Source: Verrucomicrobiota bacterium
Lineage (GTDB): Bacteria; Verrucomicrobiota; Lentisphaeria; Victivallales; Victivallaceae
DNA length: 7,636 bases
Direction of reading: 5' to 3'
Assembly: GCA_023459755.1 (NCBI GenBank)
Contig: JAEWSS010000122.1
Coordinates: 1 to 7,636 of the forward strand
How positions within the stretch are numbered: position 1 is the stretch's first letter; the number at the start of each line of letters is the position of its first letter. Of the stretch, positions 1 to 7,500 are shown piece by piece. The translations under genes and the position numbers were made by a program. The notes under the pieces are model-generated. The model did not search any database, was not told the origin of the DNA, and worked only from the letters and a program-made list of their open reading frames with translations.

Positions 1-2
1 CT

Positions 3-2108
3 GACCGCCGGTCAAATGATTTTATGGGTCACAAATGTTTCTGGCTCGGCATCGGCGGGGCTCCGCTTTCGTCGCGCGACACTTTCGAGTCGTCAATCTG
101 CGTCACATTCAAGGTGGCCAAGAGCCTGAAATTTGCCAAAGAATCAAAATCTTCGCAGCCGCAGGAGCCGCCGGAGGAGGATGACGCGGCAATGGCGGCA
201 TTGTCCGCCCCGACGCTGCCGATGCTGCCGATACCGCGGAGCATAAACTTCAGCGAAGGAACGCTGGCTCCGGCGCCCACCAGTCTGACCATCGACCCGA
301 AACTGCGCGACGGCGAAAACGACGACCGGCTTGAACGCGCCGCCGCCCGTCTGCTGCCGGACGGCGACGCCGGAAAGATCACCATGACCGCCACCGCCGC
401 GTTTCAACCGCAGTCCTATGCGCTGCTGGTTGACGCTTCCGGAGTGAACATCTCGGCCGGCGACGGCGCCGGGGCGTTCTATGCGCTTCAAATGCTGAAA
501 CAGCTCAGGACGCCGCAGGGAATACCGTTCGTGCATGTCATGGATGAACCGGATTTGCGTTTCCGCGGCGTCCATCTCTGCCTTGATTCGACCGACGACA
601 CCTATTTTCATCTGGTTGAAAAAGTGCTTTCGCCGATGCGGATCAACGCGGTGGTCGGCGAAGTCGAATATGTAAAATGGGATGCCACGGCGCCGATGGG
701 CATCCATCAGCCGGCTGGCATGAGCAAAGCCAAACTCAAGGCGTTTGTCGAACTGTGCCGCGACAATTATATTGAATTCATTCCGCTGTTCCAGACGCTG
801 GGACACTCCGAGTGGCTGTTCAAAAACGGCAAAAATCTCGACATGGCCGAAGATCCGGAACATCCGTACGCCTACAACGTCTCGAATCCCGCCGTTTATC
901 CGCTGATGACCGCGCTGCTGGACGAGATATTCAGCGTCTGCAATCCTGAATATCTGCATATCGGGCATGACGAAGTCACCATGCTGGGGCGGTTCCCGCA
1001 CCGGCCGGAGAACGTGGCAAAGGGAATGCGCCGAATAGTTTATGACGATGTGATGTTCTATCACAAGTATGCGACAGACCACGGCGCCAGACTGATGATG
1101 TGGCACGATATGTTTATGACCAAAGACGAATCGCGCACCGCATTCGGCGGTCCGCCGGACAATCTGGCCGAATTGCGCCGCCAGTTCCCGCGGGACATTG
1201 TTTTCTGCGTCTGGCGCTACGACAATTCAACGCCGACGCATCCCGAGGTGGCAACGCTTATGAATGAGGGGTTCGACGTGATCGGCTGTCCGTGGTATGA
1301 GCGTGAAAATCCGGAAAACTGGGCGCGCGCCGCGGTCGGCAACGGCGCCATGGGAACTTTGGCCACCACCTGGGCCGGATATTTCGGCAGTAAAACGCTG
1401 TTGACGCGAAATTTTCATCAGGTTGTCCCTTATCTGATCGGCGGCGCCTGGGGCTGGCGGTGCGACGATGCCAACTACGATTACGACTTTGCCCGCCTGC
1501 TTTCCGCGATGATCTCTTCCCCCGTTCAGCCGCAGCCGGCGAAACGCGGCGCGTTGATCGACATCACGCCGGCCGCCAATCTGACGCTGGACGCAAAAAA
1601 CAATCCGTTTCTGCGTTATCCGAATCTTGACTTTGATCAATTTCCGCAGAAAAATTATTACGGCGCGGTGAAATTCAAACTGCCGAAAATCGACGGAAAA
1701 ATTGCGGCAATCGCTTCGCGATCACGCTTGAACCCGTTTTTTCCGGATGAAATTCATACGATACCGGTCAACCGCAGGGCGGCAAGGCTGCACCTGTTGA
1801 ATACCGTAATCGGCAACGCGCCACCGAAAATGACGGTGATGGGAACGGTAACGCTCAACTATAATGACGGTTCGCAGTTTAAATACGACATTCGGTATGG
1901 TCTGGATGTCGGCAACACCGGTGAGGAGTTCGGTTACGGTTTGGCGGTTCCGAATGCGGCGATCTGGATATACGCCAAACGCGAGCAGCGTATCTGGTTT
2001 GCCACAATTGAAAATCCGTATAAGGATAAAGAAATTTCCAGTGTCGCCATAGCCGGAAGTCCGGAGTTGTTCCCCTATTATGTGCTGGGGATGACGGTTA
2101 CCGATTAA
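3..2108 (+). CDS. HexD-like GH20 family beta-N-acetylhexosaminidase, probably 5'-partial
   Basis: Glycoside hydrolase of family 20, predicted to release terminal N-acetylhexosamine (GlcNAc or GalNAc) from glycans by substrate-assisted catalysis. Residues are numbered from the ATG at 24. About 68-175 form a GH20b-like N-terminal alpha/beta domain, and 178-500 the catalytic TIM barrel starting at FRGVHLCLD. The motif QTLGHSEW (257-264) and the block LHIGHDEV (311-318) closely resemble the human HEXD type. D316-E317 (codons 969-974) is the expected GH20 catalytic pair. Active-site-like Trp lie at W360 (MMWHDM), W398 and W449. Residues ~505-694 look like an extra C-terminal beta-rich domain of unknown role. 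The frame is open to the left edge with no stop, and the ATG at 24 lacks a Shine-Dalgarno sequence. Residues 1-65 end in a Pro/Glu/Ala-rich linker, so this is probably the tail of a longer protein. An alternative start is ATG 192, which has GGAGGAGG at 173-180. No signal peptide is visible. The family is near certain; the substrate is inferred. Confidence 0.88.
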   Translation, partial: DRRSNDFMGHKCFWLGIGGAPLSSRDTFESSICVTFKVAKSLKFAKESKSSQPQEPPEEDDAAMAALSAPTLPMLPIPRSINFSEGTLAPAPTSLTIDPKLRDGENDDRLERAAARLLPDGDAGKITMTATAAFQPQSYALLVDASGVNISAGDGAGAFYALQMLKQLRTPQGIPFVHVMDEPDLRFRGVHLCLDSTDDTYFHLVEKVLSPMRINAVVGEVEYVKWDATAPMGIHQPAGMSKAKLKAFVELCRDNYIEFIPLFQTLGHSEWLFKNGKNLDMAEDPEHPYAYNVSNPAVYPLMTALLDEIFSVCNPEYLHIGHDEVTMLGRFPHRPENVAKGMRRIVYDDVMFYHKYATDHGARLMMWHDMFMTKDESRTAFGGPPDNLAELRRQFPRDIVFCVWRYDNSTPTHPEVATLMNEGFDVIGCPWYERENPENWARAAVGNGAMGTLATTWAGYFGSKTLLTRNFHQVVPYLIGGAWGWRCDDANYDYDFARLLSAMISSPVQPQPAKRGALIDITPAANLTLDAKNNPFLRYPNLDFDQFPQKNYYGAVKFKLPKIDGKIAAIASRSRLNPFFPDEIHTIPVNRRAARLHLLNTVIGNAPPKMTVMGTVTLNYNDGSQFKYDIRYGLDVGNTGEEFGYGLAVPNAAIWIYAKREQRIWFATIENPYKDKEISSVAIAGSPELFPYYVLGMTVTD

Positions 2109-2117
2109 GGTGTTGGG

Positions 2118-3248
2118 TCAGGAAAAGTCGAGATAAGCGGCCGCCTTTGCCGCGTTGACGCCGGACAAACCGACGTCGCGCGGCGAACGCAGTTTTGCCG
2201 TGCGGCGCAGCTTTATGATGCGGTCGGCATAGGTGGGACCAACCGCCGGAACGCGCAGCAACGCCTCGAGCGGAGCAAAATTGACTTTCACCGGAAAAAA
2301 CTCCGGATGATTTTGCGCCCAGCGCATTTTGGGATCGACCGTCAAGGCAAGTTTTCCATCCGGTTCAAACACCAGCTCCGAGGCGTCGAACCGGTATTTC
2401 CGCAAAAGGAAATCGACCTGATACAGCCGATGTTCGCGGGTAAGCCGGTCCCGGCCGCCCTGAAGCGAAAACGGCTGACGCTCACCCGGAATCGACGGGT
2501 CGCCCAATCCCTGCTGGTAGGCGGAAAAATAGATCCGGTTAAAATTCAGCCGGTGATAAATTCCGTCCATATAGCGTACGATCTCGGCATCGGTTTCGTC
2601 GGATGCTCCGACTACAAACTGCGTGGTGCTTTTTACCCGCTGATATTTCATTCCTCTGGCGGTCTGTTCGGAGATGAACTTCAGTTGGTGGATGATGTCG
2701 GCGTCAAAATTTTTTGCCGCGCTGAGTTTGCGGAAGTGCCCGGCGCCGGGAACTTCAATATTCAGCGACACCGTGGACGCGTAATGCAGTGCCGACAGAA
2801 TCGCGGAGTCGCTCGCGCCGGGAATAATCTTTAAATGCACAACGCCGCGATAATGCTCTTTTTTACGCAGAATTTCCGCGGCGGCGATCAACCGATCCAT
2901 CGCTCGATCCGGGGTGTCCGGCACCCCTGAGGACAGAAAAATTCCATAAAGTCCGCGACGGCGGTGATAGTCCATAAAGGCGGCGGCAATCTCTTCCGGC
3001 GAAATCGCACACCGCCGCGCGTTGGTTCCGCCGCGCAATGGACAGTAACGGCAGTCGTTTGAGCATGCGTTGGTCATCAAGGTTTTCAGCATGACGCCAT
3101 ACCCGCCGGAACTCAACGGAACCGGATAAAGCCAGCCCGCTCCGTCCGCGGTGCGCCGTCGGCGATCGCCGGCTCCACTTCCGCAGGCGCAGGCCAGATC
3201 ATACTGCGAATCGGCGGAAAGAATATCGAGTTTTTCATGGGCATTCAT
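2118..3248 (-). CDS. Putative DNA modification/repair radical SAM protein with C-terminal helix-hairpin-helix
   Basis: Radical SAM enzyme of 376 aa. It matches, from memory, the family named 'putative DNA modification/repair radical SAM protein' (TIGR03916), which often occurs beside a uracil-DNA-glycosylase-linked partner. Its reaction is not established. The N-terminus (EKLDILSADSQYDLAC) is typical of the family. The [4Fe-4S] cluster motif CX3CX2C is C62, C66, C69 (ACSNDCRYC), with a SAM-binding-like LSSGVP at 105-110 on the next barrel strands and a family-like TTQFVVGASDETD at 208-220. Residues ~328-347 (LLRVPAVGPTYADRI) form a helix-hairpin-helix, which usually gives sequence-independent DNA binding. 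The length is normal and no key Cys is missing. The start at ATG 3246-3248 fits the family N-terminus but has no well-placed Shine-Dalgarno sequence: the nearest GGAG ends 16 nt away. The gene follows lexA on the same strand but is separated from it by a terminator. The usual partner gene is not in this window. The role in DNA repair is inferred from the HhH domain, family name and lexA neighbour. Confidence 0.88.
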   Translation of the reverse strand: MNAHEKLDILSADSQYDLACACGSGAGDRRRRTADGAGWLYPVPLSSGGYGVMLKTLMTNACSNDCRYCPLRGGTNARRCAISPEEIAAAFMDYHRRRGLYGIFLSSGVPDTPDRAMDRLIAAAEILRKKEHYRGVVHLKIIPGASDSAILSALHYASTVSLNIEVPGAGHFRKLSAAKNFDADIIHQLKFISEQTARGMKYQRVKSTTQFVVGASDETDAEIVRYMDGIYHRLNFNRIYFSAYQQGLGDPSIPGERQPFSLQGGRDRLTREHRLYQVDFLLRKYRFDASELVFEPDGKLALTVDPKMRWAQNHPEFFPVKVNFAPLEALLRVPAVGPTYADRIIKLRRTAKLRSPRDVGLSGVNAAKAAAYLDFS

Positions 3249-3269
3249 AACAAACGGTCTTTTTCTCCA

Positions 3270-3286
3270 TTGTTTTCTCTCAACAA
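3270..3286. promoter_or_regulatory. Small perfect dyad TTGTT-N7-AACAA before the radical SAM gene
   Basis: TTGTT (3270-3274) and AACAA (3282-3286) are exact inverted repeats with 7 nt between them. They overlap the predicted transcription start of the radical SAM gene, a typical repressor position. The arms recall the outer arms (AACAA, TTGTT) of the dyad upstream of lexA, but in the opposite arrangement. It may be a chance AT-rich dyad. Confidence 0.3.
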
Positions 3287-3287
3287 A

Positions 3288-3316
3288 AATTTATCATCGC
3301 CGCGTTTGTTTTTCAA
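3288..3316 (-). promoter_or_regulatory. Candidate promoter of the radical SAM gene
   Basis: On the minus strand, TTGAAA (3311-3316) is followed by a 17-nt spacer and an extended -10, TGA-TAAATT (-10 at 3288-3293, TG at 3295-3296). Transcription would start near 3281, giving a leader of about 33 nt. The site lies directly after the lexA terminator, where a promoter is needed. The -10 matches consensus at 4 of 6 positions. Confidence 0.45.
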
Positions 3317-3325
3317 CCGCAATTC

Positions 3326-3356
3326 AATAAAAAACGCCGGAGTAAAAACTCCGGCG
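3326..3356 (-). terminator. Rho-independent terminator of lexA
   Basis: Read on the minus strand, a perfect 9-bp GC-rich stem (CGCCGGAGT / ACTCCGGCG, 3348-3356 with 3335-3343) closes a 4-nt loop and is followed by six T (3329-3334). This is a textbook intrinsic terminator 37 nt after the lexA stop. It separates lexA from the downstream radical SAM gene, so the latter needs its own promoter or partial read-through. Confidence 0.93.
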
Positions 3357-3392
3357 CCGGTACCCATAAAAGATTACGGGCAGTCGCTCTGT

Positions 3393-4016
3393 TTAATATT
3401 CGCGATGAAGAGCGATGACTTTGCCTTGAAGCTGAACATCGACGGCGGAATACAACTGCGTGGCATAATCCGGATTGGCAGGCCGCAGTTCCACCCTGCC
3501 CTGCGTCAGCGGGAAAAAGCTTTTCACCGTTGTTTCATTGTTGACCAGGGCAACCACAATGTCGCCGGAATGAACATTCACCGTTTGGCGAACCACCACG
3601 ATGTCGCCGTCCAGCACGCCAAGATCGCGCATGCTTTCGCCGTTGACCCGGAGTGCGAAGAATTTGTCGCCCGGATATTTTGCCAGAAGCGACGGTTCAA
3701 CATAAATATCGCGCTCCTTCAGCTCCGGTGAGTCGGCTGGCATGCCGGCATTGATCCGGCCCAGCAGCGGGATCGGCACCAGAAAGGACATGTGCGACAC
3801 CCCGCCGCGACCGTTCCGCAGTGAAATACTGCGGGCTTTTGAGCTTCTGGTAAGCTGGTTTTTGCGCTGCAGCGCCTTCAGGTGGGCAAAGACGGTTGAA
3901 GTCTTTATGCCGAACTTTTCACCGATTTCGTAAACGGTTGGCGCCATGCCTTCGCGTGCGGAAAATTCCTCGATAAAATCAAGTATTTTCCTTTGTTTTT
4001 CTGTCAATTCTCTCAT
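3393..4016 (-). CDS. lexA: LexA repressor, SOS-response transcriptional regulator
   Basis: LexA is the SOS repressor. It binds operators as a dimer, and RecA filaments stimulate it to cut itself after DNA damage. The 207-aa protein is standard length. Residues 1-65 are the winged helix-turn-helix: MRELTEKQRKILDFIEE opens it, and KTSTVFAHLKALQRKNQL (38-55) carries the recognition helix. A short linker leads to the S24 peptidase domain. The cleavage bond is A90-G91 (GRINAGMP). The catalytic dyad is S128 (NGESMRDLG) and K165 (ETTVKSFF), so self-cleavage should be intact. The ATG at 4014-4016 has GAGGAG 8 nt upstream. The gene ends at a strong terminator. A 71-bp gap with a dyad separates it from the upstream lipoprotein gene, which suggests its own promoter, although no terminator blocks read-through from the glycosidase operon. 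The recognition helix is close to the STVHRHLKAL type of other LexA proteins, but the turn after it (RKNQL) lacks the usual Gly. Confidence 0.97.
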   Translation of the reverse strand: MRELTEKQRKILDFIEEFSAREGMAPTVYEIGEKFGIKTSTVFAHLKALQRKNQLTRSSKARSISLRNGRGGVSHMSFLVPIPLLGRINAGMPADSPELKERDIYVEPSLLAKYPGDKFFALRVNGESMRDLGVLDGDIVVVRQTVNVHSGDIVVALVNNETTVKSFFPLTQGRVELRPANPDYATQLYSAVDVQLQGKVIALHREY

Positions 4017-4024
4017 TTTTCCAT

Positions 4025-4030
4025 CTCCTC
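4025..4030 (-). promoter_or_regulatory. Ribosome-binding site of lexA
   Basis: GAGGAG on the minus strand lies 8 nt before the lexA ATG. It fixes the start at 4016 and indicates that the mRNA begins upstream of this site. Confidence 0.85.
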
Positions 4031-4048
4031 AGTATAGTTTTTCCTCTA

Positions 4049-4076
4049 AAACAAGCACACCCACAATGTGTTGTTT
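4049..4076. promoter_or_regulatory. Imperfect dyad upstream of lexA, candidate operator
   Basis: AAACAAGCACA (4049-4059) and TGTGTTGTTT (4067-4076) are inverted copies apart from one extra G, separated by CCCACAA. The inner part holds the 9-bp dyad CACAATGTG (4062-4070). It sits 33-60 bp before the lexA ATG, where an autoregulatory LexA operator would be expected. A possible promoter (TTGAAC at 4086-4091, 17-nt spacer, weak CATTGT) on the minus strand would overlap it. It does not match CTGT-N8-ACAG or GAAC-N4-GTTC, so assignment to LexA is inferred from position only. Confidence 0.4.
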
Positions 4077-4087
4077 CTGTTTTTAGT

Positions 4088-4537
4088 TCAAGCGAGCGGT
4101 GCAAACATCAACACAACCAGTTTGCCGTTTATATTGCCGATCAATATGCCGAATAAAGTCTCAAACTTGACTTTTACTGTATTTCCGGTTGAATCCTTTG
4201 CGTCTTTTGCAAATTCAATTTTATATATAAGTTTAACAAACGGCGGCTGTTCCAATGCAACCAGAAAATCGCATTTAACCAATTCGCCGGCCTCTGCGAA
4301 GCGTTTGCAAAAATCGGCAAACTGTTTTTCCGATGCGGCTCCGTCGGCCATCAGCGGTTTCGCCGCGGCAAAATCTCCGGAACGCACTGCGGCAATCAAC
4401 GCCACGCCTAAATTTTTTTGCGCTTCAAGCTCGCTTGATTTGACGGCTTCTATGCGATAGTTCGTCTCTTCCACTGTCCGGCAACCGCAGAACAGCAGCG
4501 CAACGAGAATCATAAAAGCCGAATTAAAGATTCTCAA
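4088..4537 (-). CDS. Small putative lipoprotein of unknown function
   Basis: I do not recognise the family. The protein has about 149 aa. A short positive N-terminus (MRIFNS) and hydrophobic stretch (AFMILVALLF) lead to CGC, so it is probably a lipoprotein anchored through the second Cys. The lipobox is imperfect, with Phe at -3. The mature part begins with a helical segment rich in Glu, Lys and Ala (SGDFAAAKPLM), followed by beta-rich sequence (LVKCDFLVAL, LIYKIEFAKD, TVKVKFETLFGI, KLVVLMFAPL). A helix followed by a curved sheet would suit an NTF2/cystatin-like fold, but that is a guess. The start is chosen from the ribosome-binding site: GGAGGTGAT (4539-4547) overlaps the GTG at 4543 and the ATG at 4540, leaving those too close, while TTG at 4535-4537 sits 5 nt after GGAGG. 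The gene lies just after the GH42-like enzyme and is probably coupled to it, so a surface or glycan-related role is possible. Confidence 0.75.
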   Translation of the reverse strand: MRIFNSAFMILVALLFCGCRTVEETNYRIEAVKSSELEAQKNLGVALIAAVRSGDFAAAKPLMADGAASEKQFADFCKRFAEAGELVKCDFLVALEQPPFVKLIYKIEFAKDAKDSTGNTVKVKFETLFGILIGNINGKLVVLMFAPLA

Positions 4538-4538
4538 C

Positions 4539-4547
4539 ATCACCTCC
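4539..4547 (-). promoter_or_regulatory. Full-length Shine-Dalgarno of the lipoprotein gene
   Basis: GGAGGTGAT matches the anti-Shine-Dalgarno over nine bases. It begins 5 nt after the stop of the GH42-like gene (4553-4555), which implies translational coupling. Because GTG 4543 and ATG 4540 fall inside or against it, TTG 4537 (5 nt from GGAGG) is the best-spaced start. Confidence 0.75.
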
Positions 4548-4552
4548 GCTTT

Positions 4553-7500
4553 TTATAATGGTTTAAGTATAAGCAATTGACTGTCCGAAAATTCAGGCAG
4601 TTCAACCGCGCCGGAATCAACCTTGACGCTCCATGAATTAACCCGCACCGCAAACGGTTTTCCAGATGTCAGCTTTATTTTGTGTCCGGAGACGGTGGGA
4701 ACCGTACCGCCGAACATCCCGGTTCGATTTATCAGGACAACCACCAATTCGCCGCGGTCATTGTGTTTTATTGCGACCTCGACCCCGGGCGGCAGATTTT
4801 CAAGCGTCACCGGTGCCGGCGCATATTTTGTCGCAAGATTGGCAATAAAGCGGTCAAGTCCGGGATAGAACCCGTATCCCTGACTTGAAAAACCTCCGGC
4901 GGGCAGTGCAAAGCTGTAACAAACTCCGCTTCCAACGTGATTTTCCGTCAGCGCCACACCAAAAGTGTCCCAAAGATAACGCTTTGCCGATGCCTGCGCG
5001 CTCAGCTTCAGCATCGGTATATTGCGGTCGGCGGAAACCGTGCCGAACGGCGTTTCACAACTGCCGCTGCCGCTGAATCCCATGCCGGAAAACTTTGTTC
5101 CAAGAAGGCTGGCCAAGGCGCCGCCGCGAACCGGAACACCCCATTGATTGAAAGTTGCAATTTCCCCGAAAGTCACCAGCACGCCGCCGTCGGTCACGAA
5201 CTTTTTCAGCATTGCGCAATCTTCATCGCTCATGATTTCCAGATTTGCGACCAGGATAACTTTATAATCCGCCAGTTTTTCCGGAGTAAGGCATTCGATA
5301 AACTCAACTGCGCACGGGACGTTTCCGGCTACCGACGCCGAATACAAACCGACCTGCCGGTCATAATATTCGCGCGGATTGTCCGCCATGATCGCCTGAC
5401 GTTCCGAAAAAAGCAGCGCAAGTCCGGACTTCGGCCTCGCATCGGTCAAACTGTCTCCGGCATCAATGGCGGTGCGATAATATTTTTCCAGTGTACTCCA
5501 CAAGTCGGGCGACCAATTTTGAAACATCAGGCGGTTCCGGTCATCCAAATTGACCGCTTCAGCGCCGTATTTCCAGAATATATTGGGATCACGATATTTG
5601 CCGCAATACTCGTACGTCCAGACATGCAGCCCGTCGCCATAGGCCAGCCCCACTGCCAGCGACCGGGCGAACGCCGCCGCGCTTTTACAGCTGTACCCGG
5701 CTCCCGGCCACATAATTGCGCGATTCATTGCCGCCGAACGCAAAAGCTGCATTGAGAAACTTTCGCTGATGCTGCCGTCGTTATAAAGATCGGTGCCGAC
5801 ATACGGCAGCTGCGAAGCGGAGGAAACAAAACTTGTGGCCTGCGGCGTCGATGCGTTCCAGTCAATCAGAACAGTGCTGACCAGTTTGCCGTCGGCCGTA
5901 AGCGCCTTGTATGCTTCGCCCAGATGCCGTCCCATATATTCCTTTTTAAAGAACTGCCAAGCCCAGTAAGGTATCCGGTTTGCGCCCTCCAGTTCAAGCT
6001 CCGGACGGCGCGGCGAGACCTCGCCGTTTTTTATTTTCTCCCGTGCCAGCGCGGCGTTGAGCGCTTGAGCGTATGAACTCCATTCATTCATTACCGCCCG
6101 GTTGCGATAAAAAACTCCGTATGAACTGTTGTCAAGGGCGACCGGTTCATCAAGCTGAAGTCCGGCAACGCGATCGAACTGTGAAAATTCCGCCAGACAC
6201 CTGCCGGCGTCGGCCTCCAGCGTCGAAATATTGCCGAAGTAGCTGTAGCTGTTGGAGTCGCCGCCGTCGAAAACCGGATCGGTGCTCCACGGCAGAATCG
6301 GACAGGTCAGCACCGAATTGAATCTGCCGACAAAATCGCGCCAGTTGTGATCGCGGATTACTTCGAGCGACACCAGGTTTATTCCGGCCCGGTTAAACGC
6401 CAGAGCGATATACTCCGGATCGTATTCATTGCCCGGATGTTTCAGCCGATTGGCACCGTAAAATTTATAACCTATATCAATTCCGCGTATGAAGCGCGTA
6501 AAAAGATAGTCCGGTTGAACGCTGAATGGTTTCGCCGCAGGCGCCGGCTCTCCGGTCTTTGCCGCGGCGGACAATTCACCGCAGGCATTGCGGAATGCGG
6601 AAAACTCCAACGCCCAGATTGCCTTCCGCTGTGCGAACACTTCGGAGTTCATCAGTGAATTTGACTTCACCAGATTTTCAAGTTGTTCGGACAATTTCAG
6701 ATAACGCGCACGAAGTTCGTCACTTTTCCGCCATGACTCTTTGCTGATTTCCGCAGCGGCGCTGCCGCCGGATAGTTCACCGCGCATTGCGGCGGTGTCG
6801 AGTTTCATGCCGGTCGCCGCGTAAATGCGGTCAAGCTCATAGCCGCGGTCGGCATAAAAATCCATTATTTCGCGCTGTTTGGCCGGATTGGGCTGAATGC
6901 GCCCGGAAACTGGAACAACGGTAACCGGAACATCGGTCATGGTCACGTCGTCAAAGATGATCCTGCTGTGCGGAGTGCCGCGAAAAATCAGCTTCAGCCG
7001 AATATAGGCCGCCCCTACTCCGCAGCTGCTCGTACCGGCGATCTGTCGAAAATCGTCGGCCGCCAATTTTGCATTTGAAACCGCCGGCGCCAGCGGCGTC
7101 AACCGATGAAGCCGCACCGGTCCGGCCGAATACGCCGCCGTCACCGGAGCGGTAAGTTTTACCTCCATCGCGTATCCGGTGTCGCGCACCGCGGCGATTC
7201 CCGGCGCCGCGCAATTTGTATTCGGCAGATCGCGGCCGTCCTCCGGCGCGCTGAAAGTCACCACCGCATCCGGCGACGGCGTCCAGCGGGCCGAACGATC
7301 AACGCTGATCACCCGGTCTCCGGGATTCACTGCTTTTATAAGTTTTGTTGCACTGCCCGGAATCGGCATGGCGTTGGTCGGTTCAAAGCCGTGACCGTAG
7401 CGATCCATAAGCTGAAATTCAACCGACACTTCGGCGTTGCCGCCGTCGGTGGTGAAAAAACCGGAAAACGAAAGTGAATCGACGCTTTCTCCGACGGCAA

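Noticed and set aside
24..26. ATG at 24 as the true GH20 start
   Set aside because: No Shine-Dalgarno sequence, no signal peptide, and the frame continues open to the window edge.
144..1106. Long minus-strand open frame opposite the GH20 gene
   Set aside because: His/Arg-rich translation without domain signal. It lies fully antisense to a gene with clear GH20 motifs, as expected from codon bias.
4031..4036. TATACT (minus strand) as the lexA -10 box
   Set aside because: A start 6-7 nt downstream would fall after the GAGGAG ribosome-binding site, so the mRNA would lack it.
4049..4076. The dyad before lexA as a terminator of the lipoprotein operon
   Set aside because: The stem is AT-rich with a bulge and is not followed by a T run, unlike the clear terminator at 3326-3356.
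4937..5755. 272-codon plus-strand open frame opposite the large glycosidase
   Set aside because: Translation is rich in Arg, Cys and His with no recognisable motif; it is a shadow of the glycosidase frame.
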